This document shows, piece after piece, positions 44,805 to 54,350 of a stretch of DNA of 64,000 nucleotides (position 1 is its first letter; the number at the start of each line of letters is the position of its first letter). The translations under genes and the position numbers were made by a program. The notes beneath the pieces were generated by a model. It worked only from the letters and a program-made list of their open reading frames with translations. It did not search any database and was not told the DNA's origin. Location of the stretch: contig NZ_CP113797.1 of the NCBI RefSeq assembly GCF_026802175.1, positions 3,201,026-3,265,025 of the forward strand, given 5' to 3'. Source of the stretch: Thermocoleostomius sinensis A174. GTDB taxonomy: Bacteria; Cyanobacteriota; Cyanobacteriia; Elainellales; Elainellaceae.

Positions 44805-45893
44805 ATGAAGCGAACGAAGCGATCGATTTCTTTAAAGACTATTGGGCTCAAGATGTTGAGTGTTGCAGCTATTTCATTAAGTGGCATTGTAGAAGGATTT
44901 GGAACACCCGCTGTGGCTCAAACCACTTGGTATAACTGCTTAACTCGTGAAGTGTTTACCCCAGAAAAGCAAGTCTGGTGCGATCGCTGGCAGACTCTTC
45001 AAAACGCCGACTATATCGTACCAACCTCTTTTACTGAAAACCCAGCCTATACCACTGTCACTCTAGAAAATGGACGATATGAACAATCAGATGGAGCAAT
45101 GATTGTCATGTTGGCGAATGAACGCAATTGGCTAACCTTTGGTGATATCAACAATGACGGCAAAGAAGACGCGGCTGTGATTTTTGGAGTTGTTCCTGGT
45201 GGAACTGCTATAGTCACGTATTTAACCGTGCTTCTTGATATTGATGGAGTTGCTCAGGCCCTGACTCCAGTGGCGCTGGGTGAGCGAATTATGCTTAATG
45301 GCCCAATCACAATCGACAATGCCCGTGTGACGGTGCCTCTCCTAACCTCAACGGCTGTGATGAATCGCAGCTACGTTGTGGATGGCTCCAGCTTGCTAGA
45401 ACTGACCCAATTACCTGCCCCCGAAGAAACGCTGGCTTTATGTGAAGGCGAGCGTCGCCATACAGCGCGGGTTTACTCGGCAAATGGACAACTGAAAATG
45501 CGGGTGTTCGATCGCCAAGATGGAGTTGTCTGGATGGATTCCGTTGCCATCCGTGACACTAATTCTGAAGTAACTACCTATTTCAATCAGTTTGGGGAGG
45601 TCACCGTACGAGTGTCGGTGAACCGCAATTCTCCTGGGGATTGCTCAATTCAAGTTGGCGACCAACCTCTGGAACCAGGAACGATTGTCGAAGGAAATGC
45701 CGCAAACTCCGAAGACCCCAATTCAGGTGAACCAAGTTTGACCGATGTGCCCAGTCCTGTGGGAGGAACTGTCAAACAATTAACCATCCCGGGTCCCGAA
45801 ACCTCGGTATTGGTGACGTGCGATCGAGAGGGATTTGAACCGTTCTTTTTCACTGACCAGGGGAATTGGGTTGGTTGCCGAATCAGTGAATAG
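44805..45893 (+). CDS. Secreted hypothetical protein with signal peptide, 362 residues
   Basis: From ATG 44805 (GAGG eight bases upstream) the first 34 residues form a Sec signal: basic MKRTKRS, hydrophobic core, then cleavage after TPAVA. The mature part starts QTTWYNCLTREVF. It holds GDINNDGKEDAAVIFGV, an FG-GAP/EF-hand-like calcium motif, and a C-terminal low-complexity linker near residues 300-325 followed by CDREGFEPFFFTDQGNWVGCRIS. Periplasmic or extracellular location is likely. Function unknown. Confidence 0.75.
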   Translation: MKRTKRSISLKTIGLKMLSVAAISLSGIVEGFGTPAVAQTTWYNCLTREVFTPEKQVWCDRWQTLQNADYIVPTSFTENPAYTTVTLENGRYEQSDGAMIVMLANERNWLTFGDINNDGKEDAAVIFGVVPGGTAIVTYLTVLLDIDGVAQALTPVALGERIMLNGPITIDNARVTVPLLTSTAVMNRSYVVDGSSLLELTQLPAPEETLALCEGERRHTARVYSANGQLKMRVFDRQDGVVWMDSVAIRDTNSEVTTYFNQFGEVTVRVSVNRNSPGDCSIQVGDQPLEPGTIVEGNAANSEDPNSGEPSLTDVPSPVGGTVKQLTIPGPETSVLVTCDREGFEPFFFTDQGNWVGCRISE

Positions 45894-46253
45894 CCAGAGC
45901 TATACTGCCTCTCCACGTTTTCTGGCTTGGTTCTTATCAATTCCTTATCTTTGTTCACTATGCTGAACTCAATCCTGTTTAGGTCAATGGTTTGCAAGCA
46001 AGACAGAATCCGGTTTTGCACCAAGCAAACTGAAAAGGGAGTTCCTGAAATAGTTCAGATGCAATCAAGCAATGAGGTATCGCGATCGATCGCCATCTTT
46101 CTTACCGGTCTGATAGGCAAGTTGTGTTTTCCCTGGCACAAAGCTAAACAGTGAAACCGAGGCATTTGCGGATGATTCGGCAACAACGCAGATCTTGCGC
46201 AAATGCTTCAATTTCTAAAACACTACTAATCATGGCATGAGGAGTCTATCCCT
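45894..46253. other. Intergenic region, 360 bases, no supported gene
   Basis: A short plus-strand frame at 45927-46154 has no ribosome-binding site and no recognisable residues. No hairpin terminator was seen. Promoter of the gene at 46254 should lie in the right half. Confidence 0.35.
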
Positions 46254-46784
46254 ATGGGATTGTTCTTTGATCTGTTGAGTGCAATCAATAATCCGTCACA
46301 ACAGGCAACAGTCTCTCAACTGGAGACGATCACTAACTCGATTGATCGAGTGACCACGGCTCAGGGATTTGATGCATCTAAAACACAATCGCTGTTGTCT
46401 GCATTGGGAAATGCAATGCGTCCGGCTTTGGCCCAACAACAAGACAAATTAGGCAATCGCCAATTAGAAGACCTGCTGGCCCGTGCCGGCACTAACACTA
46501 ATGCCACAGCCTTTCAAGCTATCTTCCCCCCTCAACTTCAGCAGCAAATTGCTCAAGGCGTTTCTCAGAGAACAGGTGTCAGTCCTAATATTCTTCAGGG
46601 AATCTTGCCAACCCTGATTCCATCGGTTTTAGGACTATTAAATATGGGCGCCAATAAGCCTGGTTCGATAGGTGGTAATCCCCTACTCAGCAGCTTTTTG
46701 GCTGGCGATCGGCGTGGCAATACCGATCTAGGCGATGTGTTTAAGTTTGCCCATCGTTTTCTGAATGGATCTCCTGCACGCTAG
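46254..46784 (+). CDS. DUF937/YidB-like protein
   Basis: 176 residues, rich in Gln, Leu and Asn. The repeated helical pattern with GVSPNILQGILPTLIPSVLGLLNMGANKPG resembles DUF937/YidB proteins. No membrane helix is certain and no catalytic residues are seen. Soluble cytoplasmic location likely. Stands alone, followed by a repeat-type hairpin. Confidence 0.7.
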   Translation: MGLFFDLLSAINNPSQQATVSQLETITNSIDRVTTAQGFDASKTQSLLSALGNAMRPALAQQQDKLGNRQLEDLLARAGTNTNATAFQAIFPPQLQQQIAQGVSQRTGVSPNILQGILPTLIPSVLGLLNMGANKPGSIGGNPLLSSFLAGDRRGNTDLGDVFKFAHRFLNGSPAR

Positions 46785-46850
46785 GCTAGTTGCTCAAACT
46801 ACTAGATTAGTCATAGCAATCTGCCTGTTTTAGGTAACAAAGCTCGAAGA

Positions 46851-46893
46851 CCCTCACCTCAACCCCTTTGCCAGAGCAGGCGAGGGGCTTTCA
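46851..46893 (+). terminator. Repeat-derived hairpin, probable terminator
   Basis: CCCCTTTGCC-agagca-GGCGAGGGG forms a stem of about nine pairs (46863-46887), followed by CTTTCATTT. It is flanked by CCTCAACC and GGTTGAGG, which extend the pairing. The sequence belongs to the CCCTCACC...CCCAGAGC...GAGGGG repeat type that is common in cyanobacterial genomes. Confidence 0.6.
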
Positions 46894-47079
46894 TTTCAGG
46901 TTGAGGTTGAAGTCCCTTCGTCTGAATTTTTCACAAGCGACCAGCAAAAATTGGTATAGCTAGCTGTACGACATTAAAATTCGTCTAGTGTTAGTTTTCG
47001 ATCGGTTTTTGGGCATGAAAGAGATACAGCAGGTGCATTGTAGGTTCACTCATCTCCTGTCTCTATCTTGGGATCTTTC

Positions 47080-47871
47080 ATGTTTTTCACCATGTCCTAT
47101 CGTCTTAAACTGCTGTTTATCATTTGGCTGACCTGTTTCAGCATCGCTCCAAATGCGATCGCAAAAGCAGAGACGACGGATCAAGTGGCTGAACCTCCTG
47201 TGTCCCAAACGTCTGCCCGAATGGAATGGATTTGGTGGGGGGCGATCGCCCTTGTTCCCGTCACTGTCGTGGCTGGTATCTTCTACAGCCTACATCCCCG
47301 TCAGTCAGTACAGCAACCAACCTCCCCCATTTCTGATCCAGTACCACCGCACCCCCAATCCGATTCAATTGTGCTTTCATCCACTACTCGCCTAACCAAA
47401 GTTGATAGTGTAGAAGCACTAATCCAGGATTTGGGCAGTACCGATCCCCAAAAACGGCGATCGGCAATCTGGGAATTAGGACAGTGCGGCGATTCACGAG
47501 CCATTCAACCCCTTGTCGATTTACTGATCGATGCTGACTCAAAACAGCGGGCTTTGATCCTAGCAGCAGTTTCAGAAATTGGTACTCGCACTCTCAAACC
47601 CATGCAGCGAGCCTTGATGATATCGCTGCAAGATGATAGTTCGGAAGTTCGCAAAAATGCCATTCGCGATGTCTCTCGCAACTTCGAGTGGATGGCACAG
47701 GTGAGTCAAGCGTTGCAGTACGCTACTAGCGATCCAGATACCGAAGTTCGGGAAACCGCTGAATGGGCCTTGGGACAATTAAACCGAGTGCGGCTGCCTA
47801 CCTCCGAGAGAACTTTAGACACGCCATCAGCGCCAGTTTGGGAATCTGGGCAAAAGACGGGCGATGGATAA
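47080..47871 (+). CDS. HEAT-repeat protein with N-terminal membrane segments
   Basis: 263 residues from ATG 47080 (47092 also possible). Signal-like helix LKLLFIIWLTCFSIAPNAIA, a second helix about 50-70 (IWWGAIALVPVTVVAGIFYSL), then from about 115 HEAT/PBS-type repeats: IWELGQCGDSRAIQPLVDLLIDAD, VSEIGTRTLKPMQRALMI, AEWALGQL. These form a protein-binding solenoid. In cyanobacteria such repeats occur in phycobilin lyases and in scaffold proteins; nothing here marks it as a lyase. Confidence 0.8.
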   Translation: MFFTMSYRLKLLFIIWLTCFSIAPNAIAKAETTDQVAEPPVSQTSARMEWIWWGAIALVPVTVVAGIFYSLHPRQSVQQPTSPISDPVPPHPQSDSIVLSSTTRLTKVDSVEALIQDLGSTDPQKRRSAIWELGQCGDSRAIQPLVDLLIDADSKQRALILAAVSEIGTRTLKPMQRALMISLQDDSSEVRKNAIRDVSRNFEWMAQVSQALQYATSDPDTEVRETAEWALGQLNRVRLPTSERTLDTPSAPVWESGQKTGDG

Positions 47872-47973
47872 TGCAGCCCTGGAAGGACGGAATCGCCAGA
47901 TTCGATCACAGCTAGGGCAACGACTTATTGTTTCTTCTTCTCTTCATCGTCATCTTTGTTGATTCCAATCTAT

Positions 47974-49230
47974 TCATGCTTCTTGCTCTAACTCATTCAA
48001 TTGGTCCTCAATAGTTTGTAGCAGTTGATTTAAGCTGGGTAACGCTTCAAACCGAGCCGCCGCCAACCCTGGTTCAGTATAGGCTCGATCGCGAATTTCG
48101 TTGAGTTTGGTTTGCAGTTGTTTAGCAATACTAAGCGCATCACGCTTTAGGCTCGCAAGCTGCTGTTTTTGGTGAAATCGCAAGGCTGCTCCTCGCAATA
48201 CTTGTAGCGTTGCCTCTTCGCCATATTGACCTGCCATAAACCGAAACCGCAACAAGACCCGGCTGCGATCGTATATCCGCTCAATTTCTATCTGTTGCGG
48301 TGGGGGAGCAAGAGACGCTTGGGCGAACGCTTTTAATTCTTGCAAAAGTTGATGAAAGACGGGTAACGGTAGCGATTCCAGCACAGATTGCAAAATTCCG
48401 TCCTGACTCCACAGCACTCGCCCGTATTGAAGATGACACTCAAAATATAGTCGTCCAATGCCAGCTATCAGCAGTCTAGCCAGCAGTTCTTGCAGCATCA
48501 TGGGGGGTGGCAGCGTCATCAGGACCTCTACCGGATCGGTGAGATGCCGCGCCTGAATCAACAACGATGGTATGGACGCAATCAACGGTGGCAAACCTGG
48601 CATGGGAGAAGTGGAACTATTTTCAGAGCTATCTAAAACAAGAGTTGGGCAGGTATCTGGCTGCAACGGCTTCCGGTGGGACGGGGCAGGATGACGGTGG
48701 GACCGATCGCTGTCTCTTTCTAAAGGTGTCGCGTCGGCAGACTGATGAATAGAAGGCGTGGGTGACGATCGATCGCCTGTGTAGTTGAGGTAAGCTGTCA
48801 ATGCAACTTGCAAAGCATCATAGGAAATCGCATGGGGAACTAGCGAATAGTTGAGGTAAGAAACAATACGACGAACATACTCTAATGCTGTTGTGTCGTT
48901 GAGTGTCACCATTCCCAAGTGCAAGCGATTGCCATCTAGAAACAGCGGTAGAACCTGATAATAAAGACACGCTTCAAGGGGTAACACACCGCTAATCAGT
49001 ACAAACATCTGATCAACATTCAAACGCTCTTCCCAACCTGCCTGAAAGTGAACAAGAATGCGTTGCTGGATAGCGCTAGGAAGATTGAACTGGCTAAACT
49101 TGCCCGGAGACACCATAGAGAACCGATAGGGAGGAAACAATAAAAGCTGAGAAATCGAATAAGCGTCAGAAACTAGACTAGGCGGTTCAACCGCAGAGAG
49201 CGCTACCTCGATCGAGCGTTCCTGTTTCAA
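47974..49230 (-). CDS. Protein with MshEN-like (GspE N-terminal) domain, 418 residues
   Basis: A segment at about 60-170 (FVLISGVLPLEACLYYQVLPLFLDGNRLHLGMVTLNDTTALEYVRRIVSYLNYSLVPHAIS) matches the MshEN fold, which binds cyclic di-GMP in type II secretion and type IV pilus ATPases. A Ser/Pro-rich linker follows at about 170-210, then a C-terminal helical domain with a coiled coil near 370-415 (Lys/Arg/Gln/Glu rich). No ATPase motifs exist, so this is not a PilB. It may be a c-di-GMP receptor linked to motility or pili; that is inference. Confidence 0.6.
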   Translation of the reverse strand: MKQERSIEVALSAVEPPSLVSDAYSISQLLLFPPYRFSMVSPGKFSQFNLPSAIQQRILVHFQAGWEERLNVDQMFVLISGVLPLEACLYYQVLPLFLDGNRLHLGMVTLNDTTALEYVRRIVSYLNYSLVPHAISYDALQVALTAYLNYTGDRSSPTPSIHQSADATPLERDSDRSHRHPAPSHRKPLQPDTCPTLVLDSSENSSTSPMPGLPPLIASIPSLLIQARHLTDPVEVLMTLPPPMMLQELLARLLIAGIGRLYFECHLQYGRVLWSQDGILQSVLESLPLPVFHQLLQELKAFAQASLAPPPQQIEIERIYDRSRVLLRFRFMAGQYGEEATLQVLRGAALRFHQKQQLASLKRDALSIAKQLQTKLNEIRDRAYTEPGLAAARFEALPSLNQLLQTIEDQLNELEQEA

Positions 49231-49400
49231 GGATTCCCAGTCCTCCCCGATTCGATTGCATGGACGAGGCAGTAACTTATTCCTTGGCTCCTTCCTTTTC
49301 CTTGACTCCTAGTTCAAGCAGCAATCTACCCAATATTAGCCACAACAAAAAATAGGTAGCCTTGATGAGCAGGCCACCCATGCCATTAACGGAGAACTAT

Positions 49401-49442
49401 TAAAGCAATAGAACTAAAGCAATAGAACTAAAGCAATTAGAA
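49401..49442. repeat. 14-base minisatellite, nearly three units
   Basis: Units TAAAGCAATAGAAC at 49401-49414 and 49415-49428 are identical; a third at 49429 has one inserted T. It lies 17 bases past the stop of the DUF4278 gene. Confidence 0.8.
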
Positions 49443-49458
49443 CGCAAAGGAACACTAT

Positions 49459-49881
49459 TTAAGCAAACAAATGTAGTTCTTTCTCAAGCTCATGCAGTAG
49501 CGTGCTATCGCCCTTCGCTTTGGCAACTTCGATGCGGTGATGTAAGCGCTGGCGAATCGTTTCTAAATGAACTCTAGCTACTTCGTTCGTTTGACGTTGG
49601 CGAAGCTGAGTTTTCAAAGGTAGTGGAATGGCAACGGCTCGATCGGTAGCAGCCATTTCTGGATGAACGGTAGCAGAAACCGGATAAACTCGACCTGCTT
49701 TTGTGGTCTGATAGGTCGCACCCCGATATTTTAGATTTGCTGTAGGTTGAGGAACAGGAATATGACGTGGATAGGCAACGGTATAGTGTTGACCGCGATA
49801 CTGTGCTGAAACGCCGCTGTCGATCAGATCTACAGGAGTAGGTTGATGTTGATAATGTGCACCGCGATAGGAGAGTCTCAT
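49459..49881 (-). CDS. DUF4278 repeat protein
   Basis: 140 residues with three copies of a short strand motif: YRGAHYQHQP (5-14), YRGQHYTVAYP (29-39) and YRGATYQTTK (53-62), the DUF4278 signature, followed by a helical charged tail (RVHLETIRQRLHHRIEVAKAKGD). Found mainly in cyanobacteria; the function is unknown. The ATG follows a GAGCCACA without a strong ribosome-binding site. Confidence 0.85.
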   Translation of the reverse strand: MRLSYRGAHYQHQPTPVDLIDSGVSAQYRGQHYTVAYPRHIPVPQPTANLKYRGATYQTTKAGRVYPVSATVHPEMAATDRAVAIPLPLKTQLRQRQTNEVARVHLETIRQRLHHRIEVAKAKGDSTLLHELEKELHLFA

Positions 49882-50124
49882 GCTATGTGGCTCCTGAATG
49901 CATCGTATGTGAAAATAAGAGACTGAGTTGCAGTAGAAAGGTTCGTTTCTCGAAACAAACTTTTGCCTTCATCTCTAGCTAACTTAACCTTCCAGTGAAG
50001 GCTTGAGCAGACGCCACGAAAGCGATAAACGAACTAACCTTTTCTTTCTGTATCTTATTTTACTGTTTTTTAAATTGGTTGGCAAATTTAGCAAATTTAA
50101 TAAATCTAACCGAAGCAATTGTCC

Positions 50125-50667
50125 TTAGCCGTTCCGCTTCAGCAGTTCCACACCGTCGCGTCCATCCACATTTTGCAAGTACACCTTCACCTGTTCCTCT
50201 TTGGCAGTGGGTAATTCCTTACCGGTAAAGTCTGGATGAATGGGAACCTCGCGATGTCCTCGATCGACCAATACCGCCAACCAAATTGCTTCGGGTCTAC
50301 CGTATTCATTGACGGCATTGAGGGCGGCGCGAATGGTGCGTCCTTTGAAAATGACATCATCGACCAACACGATCGTTTTGCCAGAGAGATCGAAGGGAAT
50401 ATCAGTTTTTTCGGGAGTACGCAGATTAATGCGATCGAGATCATCACGATAGAAGGTAATATCGAGCGACCCAACCGGCACTCGCGCTCGTTCCAAGGTT
50501 TCAATTTGTTTAGCCAGCAGAGCAGCCAGCGGCACGCCTCTTGTATAAATACCCAATAGCGCTAGCCGAGATAAGTCGCCCGCCCGCTCAATAATTTGTG
50601 AAGCTAACCGAGTCACTGTGCGGCGTAATTCTTCCGCTGAGAGGATTTCAACGACTTGGGACGGCAT
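50125..50667 (-). CDS. pyrR: Bifunctional PyrR: pyr operon regulator / uracil phosphoribosyltransferase
   Basis: 180 residues with the PRPP-binding loop [17 protein letters not shown] and the PyrR pattern [20 protein letters not shown] and [22 protein letters not shown]. In Bacillus, PyrR binds pyr mRNA and causes attenuation; cyanobacterial PyrR probably retains phosphoribosyltransferase activity, but no pyr operon is in view, so RNA regulation here is unproven. Monocistronic. Confidence 0.95.
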   Translation of the reverse strand: MPSQVVEILSAEELRRTVTRLASQIIERAGDLSRLALLGIYTRGVPLAALLAKQIETLERARVPVGSLDITFYRDDLDRINLRTPEKTDIPFDLSGKTIVLVDDVIFKGRTIRAALNAVNEYGRPEAIWLAVLVDRGHREVPIHPDFTGKELPTAKEEQVKVYLQNVDGRDGVELLKRNG

Positions 50668-50875
50668 GGCGGTTACGAAGGTCTACTCTACATCACTGGC
50701 TTACCCCGTATTATCTCCTAGCTTAGAAGAGCAGCCGCAATTTCCCAGAATCTCTTTAAGTCGGCATGGCTTCAATGAGAATTTAAGGACTTCTCTGCGG
50801 AAGTGGGAGAAACTGGAGAGATGACAGATTCACTCGTATATCGGCAAGCCATTGGATACCAATTGACGCCAGGTT

Positions 50876-53305
50876 ATGCAAGGACTCACAGAACAAGAGG
50901 CGGCTACTCGTCGAGCCGCAGGCCAGGGCAACAATGTCACACTTCAAACCAGTCGCTCTTACTGGCACATCCTTGAAGAAAATTTATTTACCTTTATCAA
51001 CGGAATCTTTTTCACCATTAGTCTGGTGATGTTTCTGCTCAATCGCGCAGGCGACGCCATTTTGGTCGTTATCGTAATTTTTGGTGGCGTCCTCGTGAAT
51101 ATCTACCAAGAGATTTGGGCGAAACGACAACTCGATCGCATTGCGTTGCTGAGTCGTCCTCAAGCCACAGTGATTCGGAATGGCTGTGAACAGGAATTAG
51201 ATCCATCCCAAATTGTGATCGGTGATACGTTGATGGTGCGACCTGGCGATCAAATCGTGGTGGATGGTGAAATCGTTGGCAATGGACGCATTGAAGTCGA
51301 TGAATCACTACTGACCGGCGAATCGGATCTGATTCCTAAGCAAGCAGGCGCTGCTGTCTATTCGGGTAGTTTTTGTGTCAGCGGTACGGCTTGCTATGAA
51401 GCTCAAAAGGTTGGTACAGAAACCGTAGCCTATAAATTGATGGTAGGGGCGCGGATGTTTCGGCGCGTGTTAACTCCCCTGCAAGTGGAAATTAATGTGG
51501 TGATTCGGGTCTTCATGTTGATTGCCTGTTTTCTGTGGCTATTGGTGGCTATCAGTTTCGTCAGCAAAGATTACTCGGTCAATGATATTGCGCAACGAGC
51601 GGCAGTGATTGCTGGGCTAGTGCCGGCCGGATTGTTAATTGCGATTACGCTGGCCTATGGATTGGGAGCGGTGCGCATGCTGGGGCAGGATGTGTTAATT
51701 CAACAGTCTAATGCGGTGGAATCGCTGAGCAATGTGGACACGCTGTGTTTAGATAAAACGGGAACGCTGACCACCAATCAGTTAACGCTGGAGGAAATTT
51801 ACCCGATCGTCCACAGCAAGGACACCATTTGCCAACTATTGGGGGATTATGCCGCCACCACTACCGCTGGTAATCGCACCATTACGGCGATTGCCAATGT
51901 TATTCCGGGCATTGTGCGACAGCTTAAAGCAGAAATTCCATTTTCGTCATCCCGCAAATGGAGCGCGATCGCCTTTGACGAAGCAGAGCGATCGGGCGTT
52001 TATGTGCTAGGTGCCCCTGAGGTTTTAGCCCCCACCATGATAATAGAGGCAGAAGTGAAGTCGTATCTGCACGCCAAGGCTGAACAAGGATTACGGGTGG
52101 TATTGTTTGCCTACCGTCCCGATGTAGCTGGTGCAGTCCTTGATCCCGATAATCCGCAATTACCGTCTTTTCTAACGCCCCTAGCAGTGCTATGTTTTGC
52201 CGATCAATTACGCCCAGAAGCCTACGAAACCCTGCAAGGCTTCACTAATGCAGCGATCGAGATCAAAATTATTTCTGGTGATCACCCACAGACGGTTGCC
52301 GCCTTGGCCAAGCAAGCTGGACTGAAGCACATTCAACTCGTGTCTGGTCCGGAACTGGCAGAAATGGACGCAGCAAAATTTGCTGAAGTAGCTCAATCGT
52401 GTACTATCTTTGGTCGCGTCAGTCCCGAACAAAAGGCGTCGCTCATTTCAGCGTTGCGGCAGGCGGGTCGCTATGTGGCAATGATTGGTGATGGCGTCAA
52501 TGATATTTTGTCGTTGAAGCAGGCGAACTTGGCGATCGCCATGGAAAGCGGCAGCAAGGCTACCCGTAGCGTGGCCGATATTGTGCTGCTGAATGATTCG
52601 TTTAGAGCCTTACCTCATACCTTTTTGGAAGGACAACGAATTCGCAACGGCATTCAAGATGTGCTGAAGCTATTTTTGATCCGCACCTTCTGCATCACAT
52701 TACTGATTTTTGCCACGGCAATCGTCACCAACAGCTTTCCGCTACAAAATAAGCAAAGTGCGATCGTGTCTTTAATCGGTGTTGGGTTTCCCACTATGTT
52801 CATTCCCGTCTGGGCTAAACCGGGGTTGCTGCCTCGGCGCAGTATGGTGCGATCGATGCTGCATTTTGTTGTGCCAGCAACGCTCACCCTCACCTTGGTT
52901 TCGCTTGTAATCTATCTGTTCTACTTAGTGGTCGCCGTGCTTGATTTGCCCCCAATATCGGGCGTGGCACAGGTAAATCATGCCATTCCCCGCAGCGCCC
53001 TAGTCACGATTTTGGTAATGGGTGAACTCTTGCTGATTCCATTCCTCAAACCCCCCACTACAGCTTGGGTGGGCGGCGAACCTCTCAGCGGCGATTGGCG
53101 CTATTCGATCGTTGCACTGCTTTTATTTGGTGGGTATTTACTGATATTAGCCATTCCACCCCTGCGCCAGTTTTTTGAACTGTATCCTCTCAGCAAGGTC
53201 AGCTACTTGTTTATTGGACTAGTGGCCCTGGAGTGGTGCTTCATTTTGCGGGCGGTGTGGCGCAGCCGCTTTCTTGATCGCGTTTTAGGTATTGATTTGA
53301 GTTAA
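50876..53305 (+). CDS. CtpE-like P-type ATPase
   Basis: 809 residues. TGES near 147-150, phosphorylation motif DKTGTLT at 293-299, hinge GDGVNDILSLKQANLAIAM near 540. Membrane helix 4 reads GLVPAGLLIAITLA, with PAGL where Ca2+/Na+ pumps have PEGL, so the transport site lacks that glutamate. The GDGVND-x-L-x-LK pattern and short N-terminus resemble the CtpE group (Mycobacterium CtpE has been linked to Ca2+ uptake). The ion here is undetermined. The gene ends 22 bases from the convergent GT8 gene. Confidence 0.92.
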   Translation: MQGLTEQEAATRRAAGQGNNVTLQTSRSYWHILEENLFTFINGIFFTISLVMFLLNRAGDAILVVIVIFGGVLVNIYQEIWAKRQLDRIALLSRPQATVIRNGCEQELDPSQIVIGDTLMVRPGDQIVVDGEIVGNGRIEVDESLLTGESDLIPKQAGAAVYSGSFCVSGTACYEAQKVGTETVAYKLMVGARMFRRVLTPLQVEINVVIRVFMLIACFLWLLVAISFVSKDYSVNDIAQRAAVIAGLVPAGLLIAITLAYGLGAVRMLGQDVLIQQSNAVESLSNVDTLCLDKTGTLTTNQLTLEEIYPIVHSKDTICQLLGDYAATTTAGNRTITAIANVIPGIVRQLKAEIPFSSSRKWSAIAFDEAERSGVYVLGAPEVLAPTMIIEAEVKSYLHAKAEQGLRVVLFAYRPDVAGAVLDPDNPQLPSFLTPLAVLCFADQLRPEAYETLQGFTNAAIEIKIISGDHPQTVAALAKQAGLKHIQLVSGPELAEMDAAKFAEVAQSCTIFGRVSPEQKASLISALRQAGRYVAMIGDGVNDILSLKQANLAIAMESGSKATRSVADIVLLNDSFRALPHTFLEGQRIRNGIQDVLKLFLIRTFCITLLIFATAIVTNSFPLQNKQSAIVSLIGVGFPTMFIPVWAKPGLLPRRSMVRSMLHFVVPATLTLTLVSLVIYLFYLVVAVLDLPPISGVAQVNHAIPRSALVTILVMGELLLIPFLKPPTTAWVGGEPLSGDWRYSIVALLLFGGYLLILAIPPLRQFFELYPLSKVSYLFIGLVALEWCFILRAVWRSRFLDRVLGIDLS

Positions 53306-53327
53306 CTCATCAGTCTCAAAAACCAAG

Positions 53328-54350
53328 TTATCGTTTGGGAGAGTTGCGATCGGATGCAGCAACCTGAACAGACGGAGTTGATGTCCAAGTAGGAACCATT
53401 CGTCGATAGAATTGTTTTGCCAGGCGGATAAAACGGCGGACACTACGTCGAAAAAGTTGTTCTGTGTAATTCCATTTTGTATTTGTCCAACCAGCCCAGG
53501 CAGTCATTTGCAGATAGTGCAAGAACACCCCTCTGTGCGGATGGGTACAACCGGGCATCCAAGGTTTAGGACGGCTGGTGAAATGGATGACATAGGGATG
53601 ATGGAGAACATTCTCAAACATCTCCTGGTGATAGGGGCTTTCACGCCAGGATGAAAAGCTGTGAACTACATGAACTTGATTCCAACGTGGCTCTAGTTCT
53701 CCCCAATCATTCGCCAAGATGATTGAGAGCCCATCTTGATCGGGAAAAAGCAATTCTGAATGTTGGCTCATAAAATTCATGATGCGATCGGCCAGTTTCT
53801 CCGATCGCCACTTATTCAGATTCATCACGAGCACTCCTGAATTGAGATATCTGTGCTCAGATGTGATTCCCCAGGTGTTTAAATCAAAGGATTTAAGGTG
53901 ATGGGCTTGATTAACAAAGCGATGAACAGGATCTTGTACCGCGAGCAACGCCTGATTGTCGATTTCAAGGTTCCAAAGGGTTTCTAGATTCCCAGTTACT
54001 ACGATATCTGTGTCGAGATAAATCACCTTTTCTACTTCATCAGGAACGATATCGGGAAGCAGTAACCGGAGATAAGCAGACTTGGGATAAGGACTGGCCG
54101 AGCGATCGCAAATTTGCTTAATTTGCTTTATGGGCGGCTGTATCCATTCAATAGTAACTCGGTCGGCATCCAGCGAAGCCGCTAGTTTGCGTTTGTTAGC
54201 GTTGCGGATACCGTCATCCAACACAAACAACTTGAGATAGCAATCGTGGCTAAGATTGGCAAGAGCCGAGTACACCGTGACTCCGAGAGGCATTGCATAG
54301 AAGTCATCAGCGGCACAAGCAAGACAAATTGTTTTTGCTGGTGTACTCAT
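53328..54350 (-). CDS. Glycosyltransferase family 8 protein
   Basis: 340 residues. GT8 pattern: N-terminal TICLACAADDFYAMPLGVTVYSALAN, the metal-binding DXD in VIYLDTDIVVTGNLE, and YLNSGVLVMNLNKWR, followed by LPDQDGLSIIL-like (PDQDGLSIILANDW) and HFTSRPKPW. A retaining, metal-dependent sugar transferase, as in LPS or glycogenin-type reactions. The C-terminal 55 residues are basic and helical (FRRSVRRFIRLAKQFYRR) and may bind membranes. Probably used for surface glycans. Confidence 0.93.
   Translation of the reverse strand: MSTPAKTICLACAADDFYAMPLGVTVYSALANLSHDCYLKLFVLDDGIRNANKRKLAASLDADRVTIEWIQPPIKQIKQICDRSASPYPKSAYLRLLLPDIVPDEVEKVIYLDTDIVVTGNLETLWNLEIDNQALLAVQDPVHRFVNQAHHLKSFDLNTWGITSEHRYLNSGVLVMNLNKWRSEKLADRIMNFMSQHSELLFPDQDGLSIILANDWGELEPRWNQVHVVHSFSSWRESPYHQEMFENVLHHPYVIHFTSRPKPWMPGCTHPHRGVFLHYLQMTAWAGWTNTKWNYTEQLFRRSVRRFIRLAKQFYRRMVPTWTSTPSVQVAASDRNSPKR

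Noticed and set aside
45828-45842. GGATTTGAACC as a minus-strand tRNA T-arm
   Set aside because: Lies within the coding region of the secreted protein; no cloverleaf can be formed.
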